64,000 bases of DNA, from the NCBI GenBank assembly GCA_002342065.1, contig DDPF01000018.1, positions 1-64,000 on the forward strand, read 5' to 3'. Below the pieces are notes generated by a model. The model was not told the origin of the DNA. It did not search any database and worked only from the letters and a program-made list of their open reading frames with translations. Shown here piece after piece: positions 17,601-25,771 of this stretch. Made by a program: the position numbers and the translations under genes. The DNA is from Bacteroidetes bacterium UBA2475. GTDB lineage: Bacteria; Bacteroidota; Bacteroidia; B-17B0; Aurantibacillaceae. Each line of letters opens with the position of its first letter. The stretch's first letter is position 1.

Positions 17601-18577
17601 CAAGTTTTAACGGAATTGTTTATCCAACAGTTTTTGATAAAGAAGAGAGCCTTACCTGCTTATTGAATGATGCGGATTCTTATTATAATGCAGTAGGAGT
17701 TCCATTTAATTTTACACTTCAAAAAAATATTTTATACCATGGTAAAGCACAGGTAACCAATGGCGATTTTTCATTTACGTTCATCGTTCCAAAAGATATA
17801 AGTTTTGCAATTGGGCCAGGAAAAATAAGTTATTATGCAACTGATGGCCAAATAGACGCTACCGGTTATACCGATAAAGTTAAAGTTGGCGGAAGTGCGA
17901 AAAATCCGGTAATTGATAATGATCCTCCGCAATTGGGCATTTATTTGAACGAAAAAGGTTTTGTAAATGGTGGTACAACTAACGAAAAACCAATTTTGTA
18001 TGCAAACCTTACAGATTCCAGCGGTATAAATACTGTGGGATCAAGTATTGGTCATGATATTACAGTTATTTTAGATGAGAACAGCAGCAAGCCAACTGTT
18101 TTAAATGATTATTACGAAGCCAATTTAAACAGTTATCAAAGTGGTAAATTACGTTATCCTTTTGAGGAACTGCCCGAGGGCAATCACCGCCTAACCTTTA
18201 AGGCATGGGATATTCAAAACAATTCGGGTACTGTTAGTACAGACTTTGTGGTAGCACATAGTGCTGAGCTGGCTTTGACACATGTTTTAAATTATCCAAA
18301 TCCTTTTACTACTACTACTAAATTTTATTTAGAACATAACCAGGCCTGCAACCCCTTAAAAATAACTATTCAGATATTTACTATAAGCGGTAAAGTGGTT
18401 AAAACCATTCAAAAAAATGTAACCTGTGAAGGTTTTAGGCCTGAAGGTATTGACTGGGATGGAAAAGATGAATATGGAGACAAGTTGGGAAGAGGTGTTT
18501 ACGTCTATAAATTGGCTATAATTAACACCGATAATCAAAAAGCTGAAAAAACTGAAAAATTAGTTATACTAAATTAG
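14651..18577 (+). CDS. porU: type IX secretion sortase PorU
   Basis: A 1308-residue gingipain-like C25 cysteine peptidase that cuts off cargo sorting domains and attaches cargo to the surface. ATG 14651 is preferred over 14600 because it begins a clean signal peptide (MIFLRNSVFVVGFIFSGSLFS). The catalytic dyad is visible: His 811 in NYTGHGGEVGITGE and Cys 845 in FVTATCEFSRYDDPGRTSAG. Upstream is the prodomain and VLVGDGSYDN; after about residue 950 come Ig-like domains; the end (LNYPNPFTTTTKFYLE ... GRGVYVYKLAI ... KLVILN) is a T9SS-type CTD that PorU retains. Size agrees with PorU in Flavobacteria. porV follows 48 bp later. Confidence 0.95.
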   Translation: MIFLRNSVFVVGFIFSGSLFSQRNLAQNLNIEQTTKNKTSNIISSNQIDSILLKVEVKNAHYDHKKNNLPYFVISRTTPYNQNAKPTLIIQKTEIVTEPHATNIKKQFGKFLTQNFELISTESLCKNENLNQHRLIPFRLNNLNQVEELIDYSFTWQLSTDNSRRLASTSAFKNNSVLAIGDWFKIGITKTGFYKIDKQLLAAMGVNLNGLNPKNIRIYGNGGRMLPELNSAFRYDDLEENAIQVIGESDNVFNDTDYILFYGRGATGWTKTGVQTGLKFRHEKNLYSDTSFYFINVDLGAGKRVASPTAITAPSNTTTTSYDYYNYTESNQTNFVKSGRQFYGEYFDITTNYAFNWSDGDFTVGDTVVSEVTIAGRGIAGGVYQVSGAGINYTLSTGAVNVNNYLADYVADATKQGKGLLNDPNIISLNISKQTSNCIAWLDKITINARRNLTFTNKQFEFRDTRITAPGNICSFNITNAQGATPIIWNITDPINPYVQAYSGNSVINFIANADSLNTYAVTSGIDLYTPKFVGKIANQNLHNVQQADYVVITHPLFTAQAQRLATLHQQKEGLTYIVATIDQIYNEFSSGRPDISGIRDFIRMLYSRNITSGKQVKYVVLVGDGSYDNINRNILTNSNLIPTYETLDSKSFLNSTASDDFYGLMDPNEGAYAEGAGTIDIGVGRLTCRNLPEVINVVNKIENYYRKDPNFKIEDSAPENCNSSTSSPLGDWRNWVVFLGDDEDQSTHMYQADQLSNILQATYPNYNSDKIYLDSYQQFSTPGGQRYPDAAEDLLRRFKKGALVFNYTGHGGEVGITGERILDVPTINGLDNFNRLPLFVTATCEFSRYDDPGRTSAGELCLLNPKGGSIALLTTCRLAFSSTNFVLNTSLFSYLFKKLPNGKMPALGDVIQETKAILGQSIYYANFHLLGDPALPLAYPQQKVITSKINNNLVTATSIDTIAALAKITVTGFVADTMGNKLSSFNGIVYPTVFDKEESLTCLLNDADSYYNAVGVPFNFTLQKNILYHGKAQVTNGDFSFTFIVPKDISFAIGPGKISYYATDGQIDATGYTDKVKVGGSAKNPVIDNDPPQLGIYLNEKGFVNGGTTNEKPILYANLTDSSGINTVGSSIGHDITVILDENSSKPTVLNDYYEANLNSYQSGKLRYPFEELPEGNHRLTFKAWDIQNNSGTVSTDFVVAHSAELALTHVLNYPNPFTTTTKFYLEHNQACNPLKITIQIFTISGKVVKTIQKNVTCEGFRPEGIDWDGKDEYGDKLGRGVYVYKLAIINTDNQKAEKTEKLVILN

Positions 18578-18590
18578 TAAATTTGCCGTT

Positions 18591-18598
18591 TATCTTTG
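18591..18598 (+). promoter_or_regulatory. -7 promoter element (TATCTTTG) of porV
   Basis: An exact TAnnTTTG match in the 48-bp gap between porU and porV, 27 bp before the porV ATG. porV may therefore be expressed separately as well as by read-through. Confidence 0.45.
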
Positions 18599-18625
18599 TT
18601 TACACGGCTTATCTGAAACAATTGA

Positions 18626-19861
18626 ATGAATAAAAGTATTTTAATATTAACATGTGCTCTTGCCACCAGATCTGTATTTGGGCAGATCAGCAGTTCACAA
18701 ATAGGTGGTCAAACCATTAATCCTATTACAACAGCGGTTCCTTTTTTATTAATTAGTCCTGATAGCAAACAAGGTGGTATGGGCGATGTTGGTTGCGCTA
18801 CCGATCCCGATATTAACTCCATTCACTGGAATGGCAGTAAACTAGCTTTTTCTGATAAAAAATTTGGTGTTGGTTTTACCGTTACACCATGGCTAAGATT
18901 ATTAGTGCCAGATATTAATTTATATTATTTGGGTGGTTACGCTAAGGTTAATAAACGAACAGCCGTTGGCGGCTCTTTGCGTTATTTTAGCTTGGGAAAT
19001 ATTGAATTGACGAATGCAACCGGTGTAAAAACTGGTGATTTTAAACCCAATGAATTTGCAGTAGATCTTGCTGTTTCTCAAAAATTATCCGATCATTTTG
19101 CTTTAGGTGTGGCCATGCGCTACATTAACTCAAGCATTAGCCGAGTGTATTTTAACGGAAGCCAGGGTAACGCTGCAAGTACTGCCGCTGTTGATGTTAG
19201 CATGTACTATAAATCTAATAAATTTAAAATGGGTGACAAAAAAGCGGTATACACCGGCGGTTTAGCCTTTACAAATATTGGTGCAAAAATTAAATACTCA
19301 AACGATCAAAACTTTATTCCAATGAATATGCGTTTGGGTAGCGGTTTAAAAACAGATATTGATGAGTTTAACACAATAGGTGTTTATGTTGATTTTAATA
19401 AATTATTAGTACCTACACCGCCAATTTACAAATACAAAAAAGACGCTAGCGGCAATCAAACAACTGAAATTGAAATTGATCCCGCCACAAACGCCAAAGT
19501 AATTGAAAAAGGAAAAGATCCAAATGTGCCGGTAGCACAAGGTATTCTGCAATCTTTTAATGATGCCCCGGGTGGATTTAAAGAAGAATTACAGGAAGTA
19601 AACATTTGCACAGGTCTTGAATACTGGTACAATAACACTTTTGCGGTTAGAACAGGTTATTTTTATGAGCCAAAAACAAAAGGTTCGCGCCAGTTCTTTA
19701 CTGTTGGTATGGGTTTTAAATTTAAAGTTATTAATGTAGATGGTTCTTATTTGATCCCAACTTTATTAAATAACCCGCTTCAACGTACCTGGAGAATAAC
19801 CCTGAGCTTTAATTTTGACGCGGCAAGCAAGGAAAAAGACCCTGCTGCGGTTGCTCCTTAA
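18626..19861 (+). CDS. porV: type IX secretion outer-membrane protein PorV (LptO)
   Basis: A 411-residue FadL-like 14-strand barrel. Signal peptide ending RSVFGQ; the PorV hallmark LLISPDSKQGGMGDVGCATDPDIN at 41-64, then SIHWNGSKLAF; final strands LNNPLQRTWRITLSFNF. PorV binds CTD cargo after passage through the Sov/SprA channel and hands it to PorU. A lysine- and acid-rich insertion at about 270-305 (YKKDASGNQTTEIEIDPATN) is present in an extracellular or periplasmic loop. Directly downstream of porU, as in other Bacteroidota. Confidence 0.94.
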   Translation: MNKSILILTCALATRSVFGQISSSQIGGQTINPITTAVPFLLISPDSKQGGMGDVGCATDPDINSIHWNGSKLAFSDKKFGVGFTVTPWLRLLVPDINLYYLGGYAKVNKRTAVGGSLRYFSLGNIELTNATGVKTGDFKPNEFAVDLAVSQKLSDHFALGVAMRYINSSISRVYFNGSQGNAASTAAVDVSMYYKSNKFKMGDKKAVYTGGLAFTNIGAKIKYSNDQNFIPMNMRLGSGLKTDIDEFNTIGVYVDFNKLLVPTPPIYKYKKDASGNQTTEIEIDPATNAKVIEKGKDPNVPVAQGILQSFNDAPGGFKEELQEVNICTGLEYWYNNTFAVRTGYFYEPKTKGSRQFFTVGMGFKFKVINVDGSYLIPTLLNNPLQRTWRITLSFNFDAASKEKDPAAVAP

Positions 19862-19950
19862 TTCACCTTAAATTCTCTTTTCACAACCCTATGTGCATAA
19901 TTGCACAGCGTACTGGTAATATCATGCGCTGCAATTGAGATATTTGTGTT

Positions 19951-21603
19951 ATGCGCATTTTAAAAATCTCCTTTCCAATTGTTGCTTTATTTATTTTATT
20001 TGCATGTTCAAACCCTGAACAACAAAAAGATACAAGAACAATTTTCAGCTATAACGAAATGGCCGGAATAACATCGTTAGATCCCGCCGCTGCTATTAGC
20101 TTCGAAAACATTTGGCCAGTTAATCAAATTTTTAACGGTCTTGTTCAAATGGATGACCGGTTAAATGTAATTCCCTGCATTGCAAGAAAATTTACTATAA
20201 GCGATGACGGACTGGTTTATACTTTTAATTTAAGAAGCGATGTTTATTTCCAGGACAACCAATGTTTTGAAAGCACCCGAGGAAGACGCGTAGTTGCAAA
20301 AGATTTTGTGTACAGTTTTAATCGTTTGTACGATAGTAAAGTTAGTAGTGCATCTACTCTTTTAAATAATATTGATAGAAGTGAAAAGACCGAATACAAA
20401 GGTTTTCAATCTATAAACGACTCAACATTGGTTATAAAATTAAAAGAACCTTTCAGCGCCTTCTTAAGTATTTTAACTATGAAATTCTTTTCAGTTGTGC
20501 CTTACGAAGCAATAGAATTTTACAAGACAGATTTTAGAAGAAACCCTGTAGGCACCGGCCCTTTTTCTTTTAAAATGTGGGAAGAAGGCACCAAACTTAT
20601 TCTTGTAAAAAATGTAAATTATTTTGAGCGGGATGAAAAAGGCATTCGCCTACCCTACTTAGATGCAGTTTCTGTTTCGTTTGTGAAAGATCGTGAAACA
20701 GCTTTTATGGAATTACTAAACGGAAAATTTGATATGCTAAGTGGTGCCGATGCATTTAATATTAATGAAGTGTTGGATAAAGAAGGCGACCTGAGAGATA
20801 TTTACACTAGTAAATTTTATTTGCAAAAACAAACATTTTTAAAAACAGATTACATCGGTATTTTAATTGATGAAAAAATTGAATCGGTTCGTAATTCTCC
20901 ATTAAGATTAAAATCTATTCGTAAAGCAATTAACTATGCTTTCGACAGGGATAAAATGATCAAATATTTAAGAAATAATATTGGTATTGCTGCACACGCA
21001 GGCTTTATTCCAAAAGGAATGAAAAGTTACGATCCCGCAAAAGTTAAAGGTTATTCTTATAATCCTGATTTTGCAAGAGAACTTTTAAAAGATGCCGGCT
21101 ACCCTGGTGGAAAAGGTTTACCGGAAATTACTTTGCACACAACCGATAATATTGCCAGCAAAGAACAGGTAGAATTTATTCAATCTGAATTATCTAAATG
21201 TGGTATCAACTTACAAATAAGCATCGAAAAAAAATCTGTGCTAACACAAGCGGTTAGCAATTGTGAATACGAAATGTTTAAAAAATCATGGGTGGGTGAT
21301 TATGCTGACGAAGAAAATTTTATGACACTTTTTTATAGCAAGAATTTTTCGCCGCAAGGTGTAAATTATTTTCACTATAAAAATGCGGCATTTGACGAAG
21401 CCTTCGAAAAAGCACAACGTGAAACGAACGAAGCTATTAAAATTGATCTGTATCAAAAAATGGATCGCATGATAATTGATGATGCGCCTGTTATTCCTTT
21501 GTATTACGATCAGGTTATTCGTCTTGTAAATCATAAAATAAAAGGTTTAGGTAACAACTCTATGAACCTTTTGAATTTAAAAACTGTTGTAAAACAGAAT
21601 TAA
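19951..21603 (+). CDS. ABC transporter substrate-binding lipoprotein (OppA/DppA type)
   Basis: A 550-residue class C solute-binding lipoprotein (family SBP_bac_5). Lipobox LFACS at Cys 19; the N-terminal family motif GITSLDPAAAISFENIWPVNQIFNGLVQMD; FYRRNPVGTGPF-like NPVGTGPFSFKMWEEGTKLIL; RKAINYAFDRDKMI. It would deliver peptides (or another small solute) to an ABC permease, but no permease gene is in the window. Its stop TAA overlaps the start of the next gene by one base (TAATG), so the phosphatase is translationally coupled. Confidence 0.92.
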   Translation: MRILKISFPIVALFILFACSNPEQQKDTRTIFSYNEMAGITSLDPAAAISFENIWPVNQIFNGLVQMDDRLNVIPCIARKFTISDDGLVYTFNLRSDVYFQDNQCFESTRGRRVVAKDFVYSFNRLYDSKVSSASTLLNNIDRSEKTEYKGFQSINDSTLVIKLKEPFSAFLSILTMKFFSVVPYEAIEFYKTDFRRNPVGTGPFSFKMWEEGTKLILVKNVNYFERDEKGIRLPYLDAVSVSFVKDRETAFMELLNGKFDMLSGADAFNINEVLDKEGDLRDIYTSKFYLQKQTFLKTDYIGILIDEKIESVRNSPLRLKSIRKAINYAFDRDKMIKYLRNNIGIAAHAGFIPKGMKSYDPAKVKGYSYNPDFARELLKDAGYPGGKGLPEITLHTTDNIASKEQVEFIQSELSKCGINLQISIEKKSVLTQAVSNCEYEMFKKSWVGDYADEENFMTLFYSKNFSPQGVNYFHYKNAAFDEAFEKAQRETNEAIKIDLYQKMDRMIIDDAPVIPLYYDQVIRLVNHKIKGLGNNSMNLLNLKTVVKQN

Positions 21604-22070
21604 TGCAAAAAATACTTTTTGTTTGTTTGGGTAATATTTGTCGTTCGCCTTTAGCCGAAGGCATTATGCTGCATTTAAAAAACAAACACCGTTTACATGT
21701 AGAAATAGATTCTGCCGGAACAGCAGGTTATCATATTGGCGAAGCACCGGATACGAGAACCATAGCTAAAGCTAAAAAGAACGGAGTAGATCTTTCTTCA
21801 CTCCGTGCAAGACAATTAGATAAAAAAGATCTTGATATTTTTGATAAGATATATGTAATGGACCATAGCAACTTAAAAAATGTTCTGGCACTTGCAAAAG
21901 ATCAAAAGCAAAAAGATAAAGTAAGTTTATTTTTAAATGCCGTTTATCCGGGCAAAGACCTTGAAGTACCCGATCCTTATTATGGCACAGAACAAGGCTT
22001 TGAGGATGTTTTTCAATTGGTGTATAAAGCTTGCGAAAATTTAGCCGGCAATTTTAAAACCGTAGTTTAA
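21603..22070 (+). CDS. low-molecular-weight protein-tyrosine phosphatase
   Basis: A 155-residue LMW-PTP of normal length. The P-loop is intact at residues 8-15 (CLGNICRS, with nucleophile Cys 8 and Arg 14), and the general acid is Asp 124 in VPDPYYG. Between them, SAGTAGYHIGEAPDTRT is the family's second conserved block. Such enzymes dephosphorylate Tyr kinases or arginine-phosphate substrates. It is coupled to the peptide-binding lipoprotein gene, not to a capsule cluster, so the target is not evident. Confidence 0.94.
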   Translation: MQKILFVCLGNICRSPLAEGIMLHLKNKHRLHVEIDSAGTAGYHIGEAPDTRTIAKAKKNGVDLSSLRARQLDKKDLDIFDKIYVMDHSNLKNVLALAKDQKQKDKVSLFLNAVYPGKDLEVPDPYYGTEQGFEDVFQLVYKACENLAGNFKTVV

Positions 22071-22180
22071 CTTTTTTTGATCAAGATCAATTCATGATTT
22101 TTGCGTAATTTCGTTTATATGCGCTACCAGAGGGTCAATTTTAAATTAAACTTTCTTCAAAATTCAGTATCAAAGAACTA

Positions 22181-22891
22181 ATGAGGATCTTTTTTACGTT
22201 TATAGCTACCCTGCTCTTTTTACAAATTTCGTTTGCGCAAAGCGATTCCTTAAAAAGACTAAAAGTAGATTCCTTAACAAAAAAACTAGTACTCGATTCT
22301 TTACACACATACCGTTTTAAAAAACTTCGTCCTTATGTCAATATCGATAGTCGCAATTCATTTGTTCCTTCAAACCTTACTAACTTAAGCGGTTTTCAAC
22401 TGGGAATTATTGTTAATGAGTACCATACTTTTGGTGTTGGTATTTATACACTTACCAAATTCTCAAAAAGTAATTCACCTTTAAATGCTGTTTCAGAATT
22501 TAACCGTTTTGGATATGTGAATATTTTTTATGAATATTTTTTATTGAACAAGCGTTATCTGGAAATAGATCTGCCTTTTGAGGTAGGCGTTGGTGGATTC
22601 AAGGCAAATCTACGTGATACTTCGGCAACCGGGATAAGTAATATATCAAAATGGTTCGTACCATTGGGCGCCGGTGTTAAATTTATTGTAAAACCGGTAA
22701 GGTGGATCGGGCTTTCTACCATGATAGGTTATCGTTACATCCCTTATAAACAAAATTTGCTTGATTACGACGGTTTATATTATTCGCTTGGGGTTTGGAT
22801 AGATTACAGGCAAATATACCGTGATATCAAGTATTATGGCATTCAGAAGAAAAAATACAGAAGAGATGTCCAAAATATTCTCTTAAATTGA
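22181..22891 (+). CDS. small outer-membrane beta-barrel protein, unknown
   Basis: A 236-residue exported protein: signal peptide MRIFFTFIATLLFLQISFAQ, a short charged helix rich in Lys/Asp/Ser, then alternating hydrophobic strands (FQLGIIVNEYHTFGVGIYTL, RFGYVNIFYEYFLLNKRYLE, WIGLSTMIGYRYIPY, YYSLGVWIDYRQIY) that look like an eight-strand barrel. No family is recognised. It stands alone between the phosphatase and the deoxyhypusine-synthase-like gene. Confidence 0.65.
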   Translation: MRIFFTFIATLLFLQISFAQSDSLKRLKVDSLTKKLVLDSLHTYRFKKLRPYVNIDSRNSFVPSNLTNLSGFQLGIIVNEYHTFGVGIYTLTKFSKSNSPLNAVSEFNRFGYVNIFYEYFLLNKRYLEIDLPFEVGVGGFKANLRDTSATGISNISKWFVPLGAGVKFIVKPVRWIGLSTMIGYRYIPYKQNLLDYDGLYYSLGVWIDYRQIYRDIKYYGIQKKKYRRDVQNILLN

Positions 22892-22935
22892 TAGCATTTA
22901 ACCTTTATTTAATAAGGGCTATTCAGTAAAAATTT

Positions 22936-22943
22936 TATCTTTG
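22936..22943 (+). promoter_or_regulatory. -7 promoter element (TATCTTTG)
   Basis: An exact TAnnTTTG match 19 bp before the ATG of the deoxyhypusine-synthase-like gene. Confidence 0.5.
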
Positions 22944-22962
22944 CCCTTCTAAAATAAAAACT

Positions 22963-23946
22963 ATGTCGGCAGCAAATAAAGGTCCCGTTTCAAAATTTGT
23001 AGAAACTCATTATAAACATTTTAACGCAGCCGCTTTAGTTGATGCTGCAAAAGGTTACGAAACGCATTTAACCGAAGGTGGTAAAATGATGGTTACTCTT
23101 GCAGGCGCTATGAGTACTGCCGAGTTAGGAAAATCTTTAGCAGAAATGATCCGCCAGGGAAAAATTGATATTATTTCTTGTACAGGTGCTAACTTAGAAG
23201 AAGATATTATGAATTTAGTGGCGCACAGTCATTACAAACGTGTGCCAAATTACCGCGATCTTTCGCCGCAGGATGAGTGGGATCTTTTAGAGAACCATTA
23301 CAATCGTGTTACAGATACTTGTATTCCCGAAGAAGAAGCATTTCGTCGTTTACAAAAACATATTCATAAGATCTGGAAAGATGCCGATACAAAAGGCGAA
23401 CGTTTTTTTCCACATGAATTTATGTACAAGATTTTATTGAGTGGCGAATTAAAACAATATTACGAGATCGATCCAAAAGACAGTTGGATGTTAGCTGCAG
23501 CAGAACGCAACTTACCAATGGTTGTTCCAGGTTGGGAAGACAGTACGATGGGAAATATTTTTGCTTCTTATGTTATTAAAAACGAAATAAAAGCAAGCAC
23601 CATGAAAAGTGGTATTGAATATATGGCCTGGTTGGCAGATTGGTATCCAAAGAACAGCGGTGGAAAAGGCGTAGGCTTTTTTCAAATTGGTGGTGGTATC
23701 GCTGGTGACTTTCCAATTTGTGTTGTACCTATGTTATATCAGGATATGGAAATGACCAACATTCCTTTCTGGAGTTATTTTTGCCAGATCTCTGATTCAA
23801 CAACCTCTTACGGTTCTTATTCGGGCGCAGTGCCAAACGAAAAAATTACCTGGGGTAAATTAGATATTAATACACCTAAATTTATTGTAGAAAGTGATGC
23901 AACAATTGTTGCGCCATTAATATTTGCCTGGATATTAGGCTGGTAA
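22963..23946 (+). CDS. deoxyhypusine synthase-like protein
   Basis: A 327-residue member of the deoxyhypusine synthase family (NAD- and spermidine-dependent). Recognisable parts: the NAD-binding IISCTGANLEEDIMNLVAHSHYKRV, the central VPGWEDSTMGNIFASYVI, GVGFFQIGGGIAGDFPICVVPML, and the active-site block SDSTTSYGSYSGAVPNEKI then TWGKLD, in which Lys 299 aligns with the catalytic lysine of the eukaryotic WGK motif. Classical substrate eIF5A does not exist in bacteria, so this homolog probably makes homospermidine or a related aminobutylated amine, or modifies an unknown protein. It has its own promoter and a shared terminator, so it is monocistronic. Confidence 0.88.
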   Translation: MSAANKGPVSKFVETHYKHFNAAALVDAAKGYETHLTEGGKMMVTLAGAMSTAELGKSLAEMIRQGKIDIISCTGANLEEDIMNLVAHSHYKRVPNYRDLSPQDEWDLLENHYNRVTDTCIPEEEAFRRLQKHIHKIWKDADTKGERFFPHEFMYKILLSGELKQYYEIDPKDSWMLAAAERNLPMVVPGWEDSTMGNIFASYVIKNEIKASTMKSGIEYMAWLADWYPKNSGGKGVGFFQIGGGIAGDFPICVVPMLYQDMEMTNIPFWSYFCQISDSTTSYGSYSGAVPNEKITWGKLDINTPKFIVESDATIVAPLIFAWILGW

Positions 23947-23962
23947 CATTTATTTTTACTTT

Positions 23963-24000
23963 AAAAGCCATTGTTTTTATAAAACAATGGCTTTTTTATT
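23963..24000. terminator. bidirectional terminator between converging genes
   Basis: A perfect 15-bp stem (AAAAGCCATTGTTTT, 23963-23977, and its complement 23981-23995) with a 3-nt loop and T-rich flanks on both strands. It ends the deoxyhypusine-synthase-like gene on plus. On minus it ends the carotenoid operon, and its right arm encodes the last residues of the glycosyltransferase. Confidence 0.85.
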
Positions 24001-25089
24001 TTTTTGTAATACTGTCTCCAATTGTTTGTTTATTAACTCCCGAGGTGAATCATCAATGAGAATTCCTAAATTTAATTGTTCAAGACGTTTAACATTCCAT
24101 TCTTGCTCAAAATGACTTGTTAAACAAAGCATGTATGTTTTATGTCTTAGCGCTTCGTATAATGTTCCATTTCCCCCATGGCAAATTAAAAAAGAGCATT
24201 TAGGCAAGATCTTTTCAAGGTTTACAAAATCTTTATGATAAACATGATTTCCATTTATTACCTGCTCTTGATCTCCTGCCACAATAATATTTACACGCGA
24301 ATATTCTTTTTCCGATAAAAAGGATAATGCTTTTATATTTCCACTACTACCCAAACACACACAAATAGTTGGTTTTGTTTGGTCTAGTTGAGCTAATAAC
24401 TGTAACTCATCTTCATTTGATGAAAAAAGCAGTGGACCAATTATTTTATAATTTTCAGGTAAATTACGTTGAGGAAACAAATAAACTTCATCGCAAATTA
24501 AATTTTCATCGCCTTCAAGTTCGCTTAGATAATCATTAATATTTCTGAGTCCGTACTTTTTTCTTATGTCGCGAAACGGTTTATGTATTTTCTTAAATGC
24601 CATTCTCTCGGCAAATGTTGTTATTGTATCTGCAATTTTTGGCGGCAGTTTTGAAACATATTGATAGCTATAATGATTTCGCGATACAGGCCTTACATGA
24701 GCATAAAATCTGGTCATATAACCATTCATCAAAGAAATGTATTTAATGCCTAAAATTTCTGCAGCCATCTTTAAGGTTGGAGATGTATCACCAATTACCA
24801 TGTAAGGCTTGTAGTCTTTAATAACCTGCTTTTGTGCTAAAAAAATCTTTTCTATACTATTTAAATTTAGCCACGAAAAATCAAATTTTTCGGCACAGTT
24901 CATTACCTCCTGGGAATTAAATGTTTCTACTTTAAACGAACCAAAGCCTGCCTTTTTTACAAAAACATCATACCTATCTGAATGAGCGAATAAAATATCA
25001 TACTCTTTATAATTTTGGGCTAAAGTAATACACCGCAGGTAGTGCGACATTAGATCAAAAGGAAATATCAAGATTCTTTTTTTAAGCAT
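23977..25089 (-). CDS. GT1-family glycosyltransferase, probable carotenoid glycosylation
   Basis: A 370-residue GT-B enzyme of the UDP-glycosyltransferase/MGT kind. N-terminal acceptor domain starts RILIFPFDLMSHYLRCITLA; the C-terminal donor domain shows VCLGSSGNIKAL and the donor-binding motif FLICHGGNGTLYEALRHKTYM, followed by EQEWNVKRLEQLNLGI. It is the last gene of the crt operon and overlaps the lycopene cyclase gene by 8 bp. The likely reaction is sugar transfer to a hydroxylated carotenoid made by the CrtZ upstream (a CrtX-like role). Substrate assignment rests on context; the family is clear. The end of the gene lies inside the terminator hairpin. Confidence 0.8.
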   Translation of the reverse strand: MLKKRILIFPFDLMSHYLRCITLAQNYKEYDILFAHSDRYDVFVKKAGFGSFKVETFNSQEVMNCAEKFDFSWLNLNSIEKIFLAQKQVIKDYKPYMVIGDTSPTLKMAAEILGIKYISLMNGYMTRFYAHVRPVSRNHYSYQYVSKLPPKIADTITTFAERMAFKKIHKPFRDIRKKYGLRNINDYLSELEGDENLICDEVYLFPQRNLPENYKIIGPLLFSSNEDELQLLAQLDQTKPTICVCLGSSGNIKALSFLSEKEYSRVNIIVAGDQEQVINGNHVYHKDFVNLEKILPKCSFLICHGGNGTLYEALRHKTYMLCLTSHFEQEWNVKRLEQLNLGILIDDSPRELINKQLETVLQKNKKAIVL

Positions 25090-25771
25090 TTGTTTTCTTT
25101 AATTTTTCAAATGCAAAAGTATTCAGCAGCAACAAGAGCATTCCATAAAAAAAATCTTCAACAGGAATTGTGAGTATTCTTATTCCAAGATTTTCATGGT
25201 TATTATACCAAACTACAGGCTCTTCTATTCCCGTGCCCGTAAGAATTCCATTAACAATAAAAAAGGGAAACAATATTATCAGAAACATAAAATAAAAAGC
25301 TGACAGCCATTTTTCTTTTTGAATGAAAGCAACGTAAATGATCATTAAAGCAAGGGCCAAAAACGTAACGCACGTATATAACTTTGCAACATTAAAAAAA
25401 CCAACAATTAATAAGCTTATAACTAAAATTGAAGATACTAAACCAAACGAATAGGTTTTTAACTTTGGATAAAATAAATTAAAACAATAATATGTGAATA
25501 CACTTGAGTAGGGAATGCAAATAAAAAATAGTATTTCTTCCAGCGGCAGGTTAAACAATTTAACTCCTAAGATATAACGATCATTAAAACCCCACACACC
25601 GATCTTAGTATACAGAATATCCCAAGCCAGAAAAACAACCGTTATCAGTAAATTTGCAGGCCAGAATGCATACCAAAGCTGATGAAATTTAATTTTAGGA
25701 TGAAAACTAAAAATAAAAGGGACAATAAATGCTCCAATATTAATTAACAGGTAGGTTAAATTAGCTGACAT
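25082..25771 (-). CDS. lycopene cyclase, fused CrtYc-CrtYd (CarR-domain) type
   Basis: A 229-residue membrane protein with six to seven helices formed of two tandem lycopene-cyclase domains. Each carries the conserved acidic motif: FNLPLEEILFFICIPYSSV in the first (about residues 70-88) and LTIPVEDFFYGMLLLLLNT in the second (about 196-214). FNDRYILGVKLF and GIEEPVVWYNNHENLGIRI precede them as in the family. It closes the ends of lycopene to give beta rings in the inner membrane. It overlaps crtZ by 11 bp and the glycosyltransferase by 8 bp. Confidence 0.9.
   Translation of the reverse strand: MSANLTYLLINIGAFIVPFIFSFHPKIKFHQLWYAFWPANLLITVVFLAWDILYTKIGVWGFNDRYILGVKLFNLPLEEILFFICIPYSSVFTYYCFNLFYPKLKTYSFGLVSSILVISLLIVGFFNVAKLYTCVTFLALALMIIYVAFIQKEKWLSAFYFMFLIILFPFFIVNGILTGTGIEEPVVWYNNHENLGIRILTIPVEDFFYGMLLLLLNTFAFEKLKKTNA

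Noticed and set aside
19892..19907. 6-bp hairpin TGTGCA-TAAT-TGCACA after porV considered as terminator
   Set aside because: No T-run follows on either strand and the stem is short.
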